Source: Pasteurellaceae bacterium 15-036681
Lineage (GTDB): Bacteria > Pseudomonadota > Gammaproteobacteria > Enterobacterales > Pasteurellaceae
Reading direction: 5' to 3'
DNA length: 60,694 bases
NCBI GenBank assembly: GCA_002002485.1
Contig: MQVI01000010.1
Location: forward strand, 1-60,694
The notes below the pieces were generated by a model that saw only the letters and a program-made list of their open reading frames with translations, was not told where the DNA came from and did not search any database. Made by a program: the position numbers and the translations under genes. Positions 1 through 8,680 of this stretch are shown here, in pieces; position 1 is the stretch's first letter; every line of letters begins with the position of its first letter.

Positions 1-2
1 AT

Positions 3-467
3 GGTCGTCGTGGTCTCATCCAAAAAATCACAAAATATCCTGTCCAACTTTGCCAATATCATCAGCAACAAATTATTCGTAGATACCTTCCAAATCGTTC
101 TAAACACCCTGCTAGCAAGCATCTAAGGCTTATCTCAAATATGCTAACTGAAATCACTGAGGAGCAATTTAAGGACTTCTTAGAGCAATGGCTAGACACT
201 TGGAAAGATTATTATGATGAACGCTCTATAAATTTGGAAACAGGACGATCTCACTATACTCATAAACGACTTAGAAGTGCATTTAAAAGTTTAAATAACA
301 ATCAAAGTTATTTGTTTACCTATCAAAAAGATCCTGCGTTATTGATTCCAAATACATCGAATATGATTGAGGGTTGCTTTGGTAATTTGAAGCAATTATT
401 AGGTAATCACAGAAGAATGAATATAGAAACAAAAATGGCAATGATAGATCAAATATTAGGTGTTTAG
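3..467 (+). CDS. Transposase, C-terminal part (mutator/IS256-IS1249-like), cut by window edge
   Basis: The frame is open from the first bases of the window, so the N-terminus lies outside it. The visible ~154 residues begin with a stretch resembling the transposases whose sequence reads 'QMCQFHQ..IIRRYL'; here it is VQLCQYHQQQIIRRYLP. They end with the NMIEGCFGNLKQLLGNHR segment typical of the 'NxIEG...LK..L..H.G' end of mutator-type transposases. That suggests a DDE enzyme of the IS256/IS1249 group, from memory of the family rather than a search. The only in-frame ATG within the window (141) is internal. No clear terminal inverted repeat could be assigned downstream. Whether the element is intact cannot be seen. 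Confidence 0.7.
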   Translation, partial: GRRGLIQKITKYPVQLCQYHQQQIIRRYLPNRSKHPASKHLRLISNMLTEITEEQFKDFLEQWLDTWKDYYDERSINLETGRSHYTHKRLRSAFKSLNNNQSYLFTYQKDPALLIPNTSNMIEGCFGNLKQLLGNHRRMNIETKMAMIDQILGV

Positions 468-945
468 AATGCATAAAAAATGGTCATAATGCAGATTATT
501 TTATGACCATTAATATTGTCCTTTAACGCATTTATAATTTAAAAAACCATTAAAAATGTCCTTTATGCCTGAAAATATGATTAAAATTGATGACAAAATA
601 CGAAATTATGTAGCACTTGCACAAATCAAATATTTGAATTCACCTCTCTCTCCCTTTGGGAGAGAGACCGCAAAAATTGCGTTCAGCCATTTTTGCAGAG
701 AGAGGGTAACAAGCTTGATATTTAAGGAATATTTAACAATTTCCCTCTCGCTGACCTCGGTGCTGAACGCACCTTCAGTCTGTCCCTCTCCCAGAGGGAG
801 AAGGTGTAAATAGAGTTTGTGCAACTACTACATAATATCGACAAAATATATACAGTTTGCAAATTCTACTATGCCTGCAAATATAGAAAAAGCACTATAA
901 TTCAAATATTTGACAGACTTCACATTTATAATTTTGTTATAGCTA
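468..945. other. Intergenic region with two facing palindromic repeats
   Basis: No convincing gene. The short ORFs here are made of repeat sequence. The stretch holds a facing pair of CTCTCTCCC/GGGAGAGAG elements at 641-810, listed separately, and AT-rich DNA without recognisable signals. The region separates the transposase from xerC, which is transcribed towards it. Confidence 0.6.
641..810. repeat. Facing pair of CTCTCTCCC-type palindromic elements
   Basis: The left end reads CACCTCTCTCTCCCTTTGGG and continues GAGAGAGACCG. The reverse complement of the right end reads CACCTTCTCCCTCTGGGAGA and continues GGGACAG. Each end is a small hairpin, and the two ends face each other about 170 bp apart like terminal inverted repeats. 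Both halves also contain GCGTTCAGC. A relative lies at 2222-2293. This looks like a dispersed non-coding repeat (REP/MITE-like). Confidence 0.7.
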
Positions 946-1866
946 TTATTCTTTTTTTCGTCTCGCCCTTGGATGAGCAGAGTCGTAAATCTTCGCTAAA
1001 TGTTGAAAATCCAAGTGGGTATAAATTTGGGTGGTTGAAAGACTACTATGCCCCAACAACTCTTGCACCGCACGTAGATCGGCACTAGCCTCTAACATAT
1101 GGGTGGCAAAAGAGTGGCGTAGTTTATGGGGGTGAAGATGAGTATCCAAATGCTGTTTCTGTCCCCATTTTTTCATAGCTAGCTGAATAGAGCGGTGCGA
1201 CAGTCGTCCCCCTCGCTGATTAAGAAACAACGCATTATCTTGCGGTTTAAATTCAGCACGTACCGCAAGCCAATTATTAATTGCCTCTACGGCTTTAGAG
1301 CCAATGGGCACAATTCGTTCTTTATTCCCTTTCCCTAAAATACGTACCTCTTGCGAATTTAAATCCATATCACCCAAGTCTAGCCCTTGTAATTCCGACA
1401 AACGCAACCCTGAGCTATACATCAGTTCCATCATTGCAATATCACGTAGATCAAGCGGTTGGTTACTCTCAATATTTAGCAACTGTGCTACTTGTTCCGC
1501 ATCAATATTTTTCGGTAGATGTTTATTCGCTTTTGGGGACTTAATTCCAATCGTAGGGTTAACAGTTAGCTTACCTTGTCTAACCAAAAAGTCTAAGAAC
1601 TGGCGCAATGCCACTAGGCGTAAGCCAATACTTTTAGCTGATAAACCTTGTTTATGACTTTGAGAAAGTAGCCAACGAACCGTTGAGGCATCAACATCTT
1701 GCCAATTAGAAATCTCTGCTTGCGCTAACATTTCACATACGGCTTTCACTTGGCGTTGGTAATTAGATAGAGTATGCGGACTTGCTTGCTTTTCAATACG
1801 CAAGAAATCCCAATAGGGCTGAGTGTGAGAATAGAGAGAATGTGGCATAGGAAAATGTAGGGACAC
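946..1866 (-). CDS. xerC: Tyrosine recombinase XerC
   Basis: Site-specific recombinase that, with XerD and FtsK, resolves chromosome dimers at dif. The protein has an N-terminal SAM-like core-binding domain (~residues 10-100, SPHTLSNYQ) and a catalytic domain with the R-H-R-H-Y set visible: [11 protein letters not shown] (Arg), [14 protein letters not shown] (His and Arg), [10 protein letters not shown] (His) and IYTHLD (nucleophilic Tyr). The length, about 300 residues, is normal. The longest frame starts at a GTG inside a palindrome. An in-frame ATG six codons later (1848) gives [16 protein letters not shown], which fits the usual XerC N-terminus better. I regard this as the housekeeping XerC, not a mobile-element integrase. 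Confidence 0.93.
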   Translation of the reverse strand: MSLHFPMPHSLYSHTQPYWDFLRIEKQASPHTLSNYQRQVKAVCEMLAQAEISNWQDVDASTVRWLLSQSHKQGLSAKSIGLRLVALRQFLDFLVRQGKLTVNPTIGIKSPKANKHLPKNIDAEQVAQLLNIESNQPLDLRDIAMMELMYSSGLRLSELQGLDLGDMDLNSQEVRILGKGNKERIVPIGSKAVEAINNWLAVRAEFKPQDNALFLNQRGGRLSHRSIQLAMKKWGQKQHLDTHLHPHKLRHSFATHMLEASADLRAVQELLGHSSLSTTQIYTHLDFQHLAKIYDSAHPRARRKKE

Positions 1867-1879
1867 GGTGCCCGTGTCC
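1861..1879. repeat. Short palindrome over the xerC start region
   Basis: GGACACGG and CCGTGTCC are perfect 8-nt arms around TGC. The hairpin covers the upstream GTG candidate start of xerC, so it would affect translation from GTG but not from the ATG at 1848. Confidence 0.5.
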
Positions 1880-1891
1880 GCAAAATCGCAA

Positions 1892-2182
1892 TTATGCTAA
1901 ACCTAACTGACCAATCTTAATCCCGATATTGCCTAATGCAACAGGGCCTAAGTATTCAGCTAAGAATTTAAATAATTCTTCTACATCGTGGAAAATGCAA
2001 TGAGTTTGCACTTCTTTTTCCACTTTACGTGTAAATTCATAAGAGACTTTGTCGCCGTCGATATGAGCCACAAGTTTTAGGTATACGGTTTCAAAATAGT
2101 GGCTTAATGCACCTTCTAAACCTGGGTCGCTGATACGAACATCCCATTGATTACTAAAAAGAATTTCTGTTTTTGCTGACAT
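1892..2182 (-). CDS. Conserved-looking small protein of unknown function
   Basis: A 96-residue soluble protein with no signal peptide or membrane segment. It starts [17 protein letters not shown] and ends in a glycine/isoleucine-rich segment ([14 protein letters not shown]). The ATG is preceded on the minus strand by AAAGGTAACACACA, with AAAGG as a plausible ribosome site. It lies between glyS and xerC on the same strand, 113 bp after glyS with a palindromic repeat in the gap, and 25 bp before xerC. I do not recognise the family. The codon use and even composition suggest a real gene. Confidence 0.7.
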   Translation of the reverse strand: MSAKTEILFSNQWDVRISDPGLEGALSHYFETVYLKLVAHIDGDKVSYEFTRKVEKEVQTHCIFHDVEELFKFLAEYLGPVALGNIGIKIGQLGLA

Positions 2183-2221
2183 TGTGTGTTACCTTTTTAT
2201 CATTAAAATTATTAATTAATT

Positions 2222-2293
2222 TAACTCTCTCCCGTTTACGGGAGAGAGACAGCTTAAAATTGTCTAGGCAATTTTAAGCAGAGAGAGGGTAGA
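2222..2293. repeat. CTCTCTCCC palindromic element downstream of glyS
   Basis: ACTCTCTCCCGTTTACGGGA continuing GAGAGAC forms a hairpin. It is followed by a second internal inverted repeat (CTTAAAATTG...CAATTTTAAG) and ends in GCAGAGAGAGGGTAGAC. The arrangement matches the left half of the 641-810 element, with the central arm sequence replaced. It lies 3 bp past the glyS stop and could act as its transcript end. Confidence 0.65.
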
Positions 2294-2295
2294 CT

Positions 2296-4473
2296 TTATT
2301 GCAATAATGAAATATCCGCAACCTGTAAGAATAAGCCTTGTAACGTGCTTAAAATCGCTAAACGGTTGTTACGCAGTTTTTGATCTTCTGCATTTACCAT
2401 TACGTTATCAAAGAAACTATCCACTGGCTGACGTAAACTTGCTAATTTATCAAGTACCGCAGTGTAGTCGCCTTGTGCGATTAACGGTTGAACTTCTGTT
2501 TTTAATGCTAATACAGCTTCCGCCAATGCTTTTTCTGCATCTTCAACACACACCGCTAAATCGATTTCGCCGATTGTGCCTTCCGCTTTGGCTAAGATAT
2601 TGCTTACACGTTTGTTGGCTGCCGCTAATGCTTCTGCACTGTCTAATGTACGGAAGTGAGAAACCGCACGTACACGTGCATCGAAGTCTGCTGGTTTAGT
2701 TGGACGACGTGCTAATACCGCTTGGATTTCATCCACGTTCATACCTTCATCTTGGTACCACGCACGGAAACGGCCTAACATAAAATCTGATACATCTTTA
2801 ATTAGCTCTGTTTTTGTTGGTCGGAAGCCAATCCATTCACCATTTTTATCTTTGATTAAATACTCAAATGGAGTATAAACTGCATCATCATACTTAATAG
2901 TGAAAGTAGCATTTTTAGTTGTTTTGAAAGATAAATGTTTAAATGTTTCTATTGATGAGGCAATAAGATTTTCTAAATCTAATGGTAATTTTTTCTCAAC
3001 GATAATACGTAACACACCTAATGCTGCACGACGTAATGCGAATGGGTCTGCGCTACCTTTTGGTTGCTGACCGATACCGAAGATACCCGTTAGCGTATCC
3101 ATTTTATCCGCTAATGCAACAGAACAAGCCACCAATGAGTTTGGTAAGTTATCGCCTGCGAAACGTGGCATATATTGCTCGTTTAACGCTACAGCCACTT
3201 CTTCCGCTTCACCATCGTGACGAGCATAGTGCATACCCATTACACCTTGCGTATCAGTGAACTCAAACACCATATTAGTCATTAAGTCACATTTAGACAG
3301 TAAACCTGCACGTTTCGCTTTTGCTACATCCGCACCGATTTGCTCTGCAATAATGCCCGCTAACTGTTCGATACGGTCGGTTTTATCACGTAATGTACCT
3401 AATTGTTGTTGGAATAATACCGTTTCTAAACGTGGTAATTGATCTTCTAAACGCTGTTTTAAGTCAGTTTTGAAGAAGAATTCCGCATCAGTTAAACGTG
3501 GGCGAACTACTTTCTCGTTACCTTCAATAATCGCAGTTGGATCTTCTGGGTTGATGTTTGAAACAAAGATAAAGTGCGGTAATAACTTGCCGTCTTTATC
3601 GTAGATCGGGAAGTATTTTTGGTCACCTTTCATTGTGTAAACAAGGGCTTCCGCAGGCACCGCTAAGAAACGTTCTTCAAATTTTGCGGTTAATACATTC
3701 GGGTATTCCACTAATGAAGTCACTTCATCTAATAAGTCTTCTTCGATATCCGCAACACCACCTAAAGCGGTCGCTTTCTCTTGTGATTTTGCAAGAATTA
3801 ATGCTTTACGCTCGTTGAAATCTGCCACTACCGAACCTTTTTCTTTCAGTAACGCAGGGTATTGATCCGCGTGTGAAATTTGGAATTCTCTTTCACCTAA
3901 GAAACGGTGGCCACGAATAGTTGTATCGCTCTTAATACCTAAGATTTCGCCTTCGATTAACTCACCACCTAACAATAAAGTGACAGTGTGAACAGGACGC
4001 ACGAACTGTTCGGTTTTATCACCCCAACGCATTGTTTTAGGGATAGGTAATTTTGCTAAAGCATTGCTGATCATCGCCACTAATAAGTTTTTAGTCGGCT
4101 GACCTTCAATCACCGCACGGTGTACAAGCCATTCGCCTTTATCCGTTGCGATACGGTCTGCTTGTTCAACCGTAATCCCACAACCACGTGCCCAGCCTTC
4201 AGCCGCTTTAGTCGGCTTGCCTTCAGCATCAAACGCCGCAGACACCGCAGGACCACGTTTTTCAATCTCTTTGCTTGGTTGGTGAGTGGCTAAACCTAAC
4301 ACCTTCACCGCTAAACGACGAGGTGCCGCAAACCATTCAACTTTCTCAAAAGCCAAACCCGCTTGGTTTAACTCTTGTTCTACATTCTCTGCAAACGCAG
4401 TCGCTAATTTTTTAAGAGCCTTCGGTGGTAGCTCTTCAGTGCCGATCTCGGCTAGGAAGTTTTCAGTTGTCAT
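2296..4473 (-). CDS. glyS: Glycyl-tRNA synthetase beta subunit, with an internal insertion
   Basis: Beta chain of the alpha2beta2 glycyl-tRNA synthetase that charges tRNA-Gly together with GlyQ (7603-8511). The start [20 protein letters not shown] is the classic GlyS N-terminus, and [25 protein letters not shown] and [12 protein letters not shown] mark the C-terminal region. At 725 residues it is about 35 longer than the usual ~689. The excess lies around residues 510-555 (about 2810-2945), where an AT-rich segment encodes [18 protein letters not shown] and following residues, then normal GlyS sequence resumes. A GIY-YIG gene ends only 12 bp upstream. AAGAG in that gap is the only plausible ribosome site. 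Confidence 0.96.
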   Translation of the reverse strand: MTTENFLAEIGTEELPPKALKKLATAFAENVEQELNQAGLAFEKVEWFAAPRRLAVKVLGLATHQPSKEIEKRGPAVSAAFDAEGKPTKAAEGWARGCGITVEQADRIATDKGEWLVHRAVIEGQPTKNLLVAMISNALAKLPIPKTMRWGDKTEQFVRPVHTVTLLLGGELIEGEILGIKSDTTIRGHRFLGEREFQISHADQYPALLKEKGSVVADFNERKALILAKSQEKATALGGVADIEEDLLDEVTSLVEYPNVLTAKFEERFLAVPAEALVYTMKGDQKYFPIYDKDGKLLPHFIFVSNINPEDPTAIIEGNEKVVRPRLTDAEFFFKTDLKQRLEDQLPRLETVLFQQQLGTLRDKTDRIEQLAGIIAEQIGADVAKAKRAGLLSKCDLMTNMVFEFTDTQGVMGMHYARHDGEAEEVAVALNEQYMPRFAGDNLPNSLVACSVALADKMDTLTGIFGIGQQPKGSADPFALRRAALGVLRIIVEKKLPLDLENLIASSIETFKHLSFKTTKNATFTIKYDDAVYTPFEYLIKDKNGEWIGFRPTKTELIKDVSDFMLGRFRAWYQDEGMNVDEIQAVLARRPTKPADFDARVRAVSHFRTLDSAEALAAANKRVSNILAKAEGTIGEIDLAVCVEDAEKALAEAVLALKTEVQPLIAQGDYTAVLDKLASLRQPVDSFFDNVMVNAEDQKLRNNRLAILSTLQGLFLQVADISLLQ

Positions 4474-4485
4474 TTTTGTTACTCT

Positions 4486-6186
4486 TCATTTTGGAATAGT
4501 CGATTTAATCTGGTTAATAATAATTTCGTATTCATTGAGAATCTTTTCCGTTTCTAAATTGGTTTTATATTCATATATTCCATTTTTTAGTAGCCTCAAT
4601 GTATTAATTAAATAATAGTCAACAAATAATAAAATTACTACGAATAATATAAATGTAGCTAAGGTAAATGAACCTATCCAAAGAAATAGAGGGTTGATAA
4701 ATGCGATGAAAGTCAGAATAATTATACTATGTTGATTAAAAATATAATCTTTAGTACTAAATTCGATTTTTAGATTTTCTATTTCTAAATCTCTTTGTCT
4801 TTGTAGTTTAGATATTTCTTCAAACTTTTCTTTAATTAGTTGTTTTTTTATTTCTTCTTTTATTTCTTCTTCGCGTATTTTTTCACTCTCTGCCTTTTTC
4901 ATTTCATTATAAGAATGAATTGTGCTTTTAATGTTTTTTTCATCAGAAAACAATACATTAAGTTGATCAATGTATGCTTTAATAACTTCTCGAAGGAGAA
5001 TAAGTTCAAAAGGAAGATTGTTGTTCCAGTTTTTCAGATGTTCATTTATAATGTCATAAATAACTTCAATATGATTTGAAAAATCATATTTTTCAACTTC
5101 ATTTTTTGACCATTCAATAAAATCAATACGAGTTTCTATGGGCAGTTCTTTGGGAAGAATAAATTGTTTGCTCTTGGAATCTTTTCCCTTGTTAAGATTA
5201 TTAATATACTCTTTTAGTTTATCTTTGATAGATTCCGAAATAATTAATTTATTCTTTTCTTTTTCCTTAATAGAGAGAAGATGTTTTTCTCTTTCTTCTT
5301 TTTCTCTTTTTTCTTCAGCTAGTTTTAAGTTTACATACTTTTCCAATTCAATAAGCCTACTTTCTTCTTGTTCAGTTGGTAACTCTGGCTTAGTATTGAC
5401 CTGATTAGGCATAATAGACATAAAATGATTATAAACATCTCTAGCTATCTTAGGGTAATTTTTTCCTATGTAGGACTCTATATAGTTTGATTTTATATTA
5501 AGATCTAATATCCATTTCTTTTCTTGCTCATCATTTGATAAGAAAGAAGGGTGTAAGACAATTTTTTCTCGTTCCGATAAATGAGCTAGCAGTTGTTTAA
5601 GCCTATTTTTATATTCAACCTCCTTTTGCCTATCATTATATAACTCTCTTTCTAATCTTAATTTTTCTTGACGTTCTTCTAGCTCTTTCTGTCTTAGTAA
5701 TTCAGCATGTTTTTCTCTGAATTCTTGTTCTTCTTTGGCTTTTTTTTCTCTAAGTTCTCTTTCTTCTTTTTCTTTTTGTAATTTAAAATTTCGCGCAGCT
5801 TCGATTCCTCTTTGCTTTTCTAAGATTAATCTATCAACTTCACTTAATAATAAATTATAAGATATTTCGCCAGAATAACTGAAATCAACTAATTTTTTAT
5901 TATGATAATTTAAGGATTTTTTAATAGCTTCTACAGCATCTTGAAAAAAGCACTTAAAAAACTCCCGATTTTGATTCACTCTATAATTCTTTAATAGTTC
6001 ATGCGCATATTGTTCAACTTCATATGGATGAGTTGTATATACTTGATATTCAACTTTATATGGGTGTGGAACACCAGTTGAATCACTAATTTCTTTGGCT
6101 CTTGAAATAGGATCTCTCTCAGTATAACCAATTTTCCATAGTCCGTGCATTGCTTGATTTGAAAGAATATATACCCAACCAGCCAT
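4486..6186 (-). CDS. T5orf172/GIY-YIG domain protein with long coiled coil and membrane segments
   Basis: The N-terminus (residues ~1-95) carries a T5orf172-type GIY-YIG fold: GWVYILSN, GLWKIGYTERDP and the downstream REFFKCF segment. This fold is found in nucleases of phages and accessory loci. Residues ~120-475 are highly charged, rich in Glu, Lys and Arg and strongly helical, so probably coiled coil. Two hydrophobic segments at ~480-527 predict a hairpin in the membrane, with a cytosolic C-terminus. The gene is much more AT-rich than its neighbours and sits between housekeeping glyQ and glyS, directly before glyS. It is probably acquired. A defence role is possible but only inferred. Confidence 0.75.
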   Translation of the reverse strand: MAGWVYILSNQAMHGLWKIGYTERDPISRAKEISDSTGVPHPYKVEYQVYTTHPYEVEQYAHELLKNYRVNQNREFFKCFFQDAVEAIKKSLNYHNKKLVDFSYSGEISYNLLLSEVDRLILEKQRGIEAARNFKLQKEKEERELREKKAKEEQEFREKHAELLRQKELEERQEKLRLERELYNDRQKEVEYKNRLKQLLAHLSEREKIVLHPSFLSNDEQEKKWILDLNIKSNYIESYIGKNYPKIARDVYNHFMSIMPNQVNTKPELPTEQEESRLIELEKYVNLKLAEEKREKEEREKHLLSIKEKEKNKLIISESIKDKLKEYINNLNKGKDSKSKQFILPKELPIETRIDFIEWSKNEVEKYDFSNHIEVIYDIINEHLKNWNNNLPFELILLREVIKAYIDQLNVLFSDEKNIKSTIHSYNEMKKAESEKIREEEIKEEIKKQLIKEKFEEISKLQRQRDLEIENLKIEFSTKDYIFNQHSIIILTFIAFINPLFLWIGSFTLATFILFVVILLFVDYYLINTLRLLKNGIYEYKTNLETEKILNEYEIIINQIKSTIPK

Positions 6187-6228
6187 TTTTTCTCCTATAT
6201 TTTGATCAATACCACATAATGTATGCGT

Positions 6229-6252
6229 AACCTAGTACGTAAGTGCTAGGTT
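6229..6252. repeat. CCTAG...CTAGG dispersed palindrome, copy 1
   Basis: AACCTAGTACGTAAGTGCTA continuing GGTT has CCTAG/CTAGG ends and a central TACGTA. The 22 bases from 6229 recur exactly, in opposite orientation, at 32683-32704. A relative lies at 46434-46457. The stop codon of the yhcG gene (TAG, 6246-6248 on minus) lies inside this palindrome. Confidence 0.75.
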
Positions 6253-7268
6253 TCCAAATCTGCTAACTTTTCTCTCGCCCTTTCAAGCTGTTCTTTTAGT
6301 TCCAACTCTGTCGGCAAATATGGCAAATACTTCGCACTAAAAATCTGTTTTCTATCGGCAAGTACTGAATATTTTGCAACGGCTTCACTTTGTTCACTAC
6401 ATAACACTAAGCCGATTGTCGGGTTATCGTCATCGCCTTTAAACTGCTTATCATACAAACGTACATAAGTATCCATTTGCCCGATGTCTTGATGTTTGAG
6501 TTTACCGATTTTTAGGTCAATCAACAAAAAGCATTTTAGCTTAAAGTTATAGAACACGAGGTCGATATAGAAATCTTCATCATCAAAACGTAACCGTTTT
6601 TGACGTTCTACAAAGGCAAAACCTTTACCGAGTTCAAGCAAAAACTCTTGCAAATTGCTAATAATTGCCTGTTCCACACCGCTTTCTTGATAGGTTTTAT
6701 CCTGTAGGTTAAGAAAATCTAAGATATAAGGATCACGCAAATAATCTTGGATTGTTTCTTTTAACGGTTCAGTTTTTTGCTTTGCTTCTTCTACCACTAA
6801 CGCATTGTTTTGGCTTGCTAGCAAACGTTCATAATAGAGAACACTAATTTGGCGATCTAAGGCTCGTGAAGACCAATTATTTTCAATGGTTTCATTAAGA
6901 TACCATTCTCTAGCTTTGGGATTTTCTATCCGTATAAGAGAGCGATAATGTGTCCAACTCAATTCGCGACGCACTGCGTCTCGAATTGGAAAAGCTAAAT
7001 AAAATTGTCTCATATTACGCAAATTCGTAATATCAAAGCCTTTCCCATACATTTCTGTCAAACGTTCAGATACATTTTTCAGAATGTATTTACCATACTC
7101 CGCACGCTCTTGCCCTTGTTGTTCATCTTCAACAAGAAGTCGCCCGATTTCCCAATAACTCTGCACCATAACACTATTTACCGTTTGGCGCACTTGGGAA
7201 CGTGCTTGTTCGATAATCTTAGCAATATTACCGATTAAGTGATCGTTTGTGGGTTGTAGTTCGTTCAT
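6246..7268 (-). CDS. yhcG: YhcG-family PDDEXK nuclease (DUF1016), copy 1
   Basis: A 340-residue protein with the N-terminal DUF1016 helical domain (YWEIGRLLVEDEQQGQ, GFDITNLRNMRQFY, LSWTHYRSLIRI) and a C-terminal PDDEXK nuclease domain. Catalytic candidates are the Asp in YIDLVFYN and the Asp-Leu-Lys in LLIDLKIGKL. YhcG proteins are widespread accessory nucleases, often near restriction-modification or defence genes; their substrate is not settled. The gene lies between the glutaredoxin-like gene and the T5orf172 gene inside the glyQ-glyS interval. It is bounded by two different palindromes (6229-6252 and 7286-7303), which suggests it came in as a unit. A divergent second copy is at 34303-35310. 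Confidence 0.9.
   Translation of the reverse strand: MNELQPTNDHLIGNIAKIIEQARSQVRQTVNSVMVQSYWEIGRLLVEDEQQGQERAEYGKYILKNVSERLTEMYGKGFDITNLRNMRQFYLAFPIRDAVRRELSWTHYRSLIRIENPKAREWYLNETIENNWSSRALDRQISVLYYERLLASQNNALVVEEAKQKTEPLKETIQDYLRDPYILDFLNLQDKTYQESGVEQAIISNLQEFLLELGKGFAFVERQKRLRFDDEDFYIDLVFYNFKLKCFLLIDLKIGKLKHQDIGQMDTYVRLYDKQFKGDDDNPTIGLVLCSEQSEAVAKYSVLADRKQIFSAKYLPYLPTELELKEQLERAREKLADLET
6960..6988. repeat. 29-nt palindrome inside yhcG copy 1
   Basis: Left arm CAATTCGCGACGCA, one spacer base, right arm TGCGTCTCGAATTG: 14-nt arms with one mismatch. It encodes roughly residues 94-103 in the FPIRDAVRRELSW segment. The second yhcG has an equally built palindrome of different sequence at the same protein position (35014-35042). 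Confidence 0.85.
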
Positions 7269-7285
7269 AGTGTCACCTATTCGAC

Positions 7286-7303
7286 GGTGCGTTTACACGC
7301 ACC
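7286..7303. repeat. GGTGCGT-TTAC-ACGCACC palindrome
   Basis: Perfect 7-nt arms around TTAC, placed exactly between the stop codon of the glutaredoxin-like gene and the yhcG start. It could end the glyQ-side transcript or mark the junction of the yhcG insertion. Confidence 0.6.
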
Positions 7304-7549
7304 CTACAGATCTACCAAATCCAAAACCGCTCTCTCCCCATCAACCAACGCGGGAATACCGATATAACCATTTGCTTTTGCGTTTTCAAAAGCGGGGTGG
7401 GTGTCGCGTAGTTTTAGGAAAGGTTTTAACGCACTTCCGCCGGTTGTAATATCAACGGCTTCGTATTCAATCCCTAAGCGTTGTAGCTCTGCCACAAAAG
7501 GTTCGGTATCTGGGCACCAGTGAGCAAAATATAAAATAGGTTTTGCCAT
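7304..7549 (-). CDS. Small glutaredoxin/thioredoxin-fold protein
   Basis: An 81-residue protein with the glutaredoxin fold: beta strand KPILYFA, then WCPDTEPF. This keeps one Cys of the usual CxxC (C-P-D-T), so it resembles monothiol or degenerate glutaredoxins. A cis-proline segment GYIGIPALV is at the expected place. The frame can start at GTG 7555, but the ATG at 7549 is better: GAGGTG lies just upstream of it. It follows glyQ on the same strand with a GGGG-palindrome in the gap. The redox partner is unknown. Confidence 0.8.
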   Translation of the reverse strand: MAKPILYFAHWCPDTEPFVAELQRLGIEYEAVDITTGGSALKPFLKLRDTHPAFENAKANGYIGIPALVDGERAVLDLVDL

Positions 7550-7565
7550 ATTCACCTCAATTATT

Positions 7566-7602
7566 CCCCCTCTTTGACAAAGAGGGGGGTAGGGGGAGAT
7601 TT
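7566..7602. repeat. CCCCCTCTTTG hairpin element, half copy
   Basis: CCCCCTCTTTGACAAAGAGG continuing GGGG is a strong hairpin followed by TAGGGGGAGATTTTT. It matches one end of the full element at 47123-47273. It sits directly after glyQ and can serve as its terminator. Confidence 0.7.
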
Positions 7603-8511
7603 TTATTTTTTACAACCTGGGAAACCTAACGCTTCGCGGCTTGCGTAGTAGGCTTCTGCTACGCCTTTGGTTAAGGCACGGATACGTAAGATATAACGCT
7701 GACGTTCTGTTACCGAGATTGCTTTGCGTGCGTCTAATAAGTTAAAGCTGTGTGCCGCTTTTAAGATACGTTCGTAAGCAGGTAATGGTAACGGTTTCTC
7801 GAGGCTCAATAATTCTTGTGCTTCTTTTTCATATTGTTCAAAGCAGTAGAATAAGAAATCAGTATTTGCGTATTCAAAGTTGTAAGTTGATTGTTCCACT
7901 TCGTTTTGGTGGAATACATCGCCGTAGGTGGTTTTACCTAGTGGGCCGTCTGACCATACTAAGTCGTAAACGCTGTCCACGCCTTGAATATACATTGCTA
8001 AACGCTCTAAACCGTAAGTGATTTCACCTGTTACTGGTTTACACTCTAAACCGCCAACTTGTTGGAAGTATGTGAACTGAGTAACTTCCATACCATTTAA
8101 CCAAACTTCCCAGCCTAGACCCCACGCACCTAAAGTTGGGTTTTCCCAGTTATCTTCCACAAAACGAATATCGTTTTGAGTTGGGTCGAAACCTAACATT
8201 TTTAAGCTATCTAAGTAGAGTTCTTGAATATTGTCTGGAGAAGGTTTGATCACTACTTGAAATTGGTAGTAGTGTTGTAAACGGTTTGGGTTTTCGCCGT
8301 AGCGACCGTCCGTTGGACGACGTGAAGGCTGAACGTAAGCAAATGCCATTGGCTCTGGGCCTAATGCACGTAAACAAGTCATAGGGTGAGAAGTACCTGC
8401 GCCCACTTCCATATCGAATGGTTGAACAACGGTTGCGCCTTGTTGTGCCCAGTAATCTTGTAGGGCTAAAATCATACCTTGAAAGGTTTTAACGTTAAAT
8501 TTTGTGCTCAT
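7603..8511 (-). CDS. glyQ: Glycyl-tRNA synthetase alpha subunit
   Basis: Catalytic alpha chain of the bacterial heterotetrameric glycyl-tRNA synthetase, which forms glycyl-adenylate and, with GlyS, loads tRNA-Gly. The sequence has the typical start ([17 protein letters not shown]), motif 2-type ATP site ([20 protein letters not shown]) and [25 protein letters not shown]. The length of 302 residues is normal. It is transcribed away from roxA, leaving 169 bp for two promoters and an uptake-type AAGCGGTC sequence. The partner glyS is 3.1 kb downstream, separated by a redox gene and two probable accessory genes. Confidence 0.97.
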   Translation of the reverse strand: MSTKFNVKTFQGMILALQDYWAQQGATVVQPFDMEVGAGTSHPMTCLRALGPEPMAFAYVQPSRRPTDGRYGENPNRLQHYYQFQVVIKPSPDNIQELYLDSLKMLGFDPTQNDIRFVEDNWENPTLGAWGLGWEVWLNGMEVTQFTYFQQVGGLECKPVTGEITYGLERLAMYIQGVDSVYDLVWSDGPLGKTTYGDVFHQNEVEQSTYNFEYANTDFLFYCFEQYEKEAQELLSLEKPLPLPAYERILKAAHSFNLLDARKAISVTERQRYILRIRALTKGVAEAYYASREALGFPGCKK

Positions 8512-8680
8512 TGATGATTTCTCTGTAAAAAACGTTCAAAAATGTCGGCTATTATAGCTTGTAAGCGGTCTTTTTTTGAGAAAAATTTGCTAAATCTCAC
8601 AAATTTTCGCTAATTTCCGTGAAATATCTCCATTTGGTGGTTACAATAGGCTAAATTCACGTGCAAACAAGGAGTGACTT

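Noticed and set aside
556..824. Short ORFs on both strands (about 70-85 codons)
   Set aside because: They run through the palindromic repeat pair at 641-810, have no ribosome site and show repeat-derived, low-quality protein sequence.
946..1866. Tyrosine recombinase as an integrase of a mobile island
   Set aside because: The sequence is that of the housekeeping XerC, the length is normal, and no att-like direct repeats or tRNA target are next to it.
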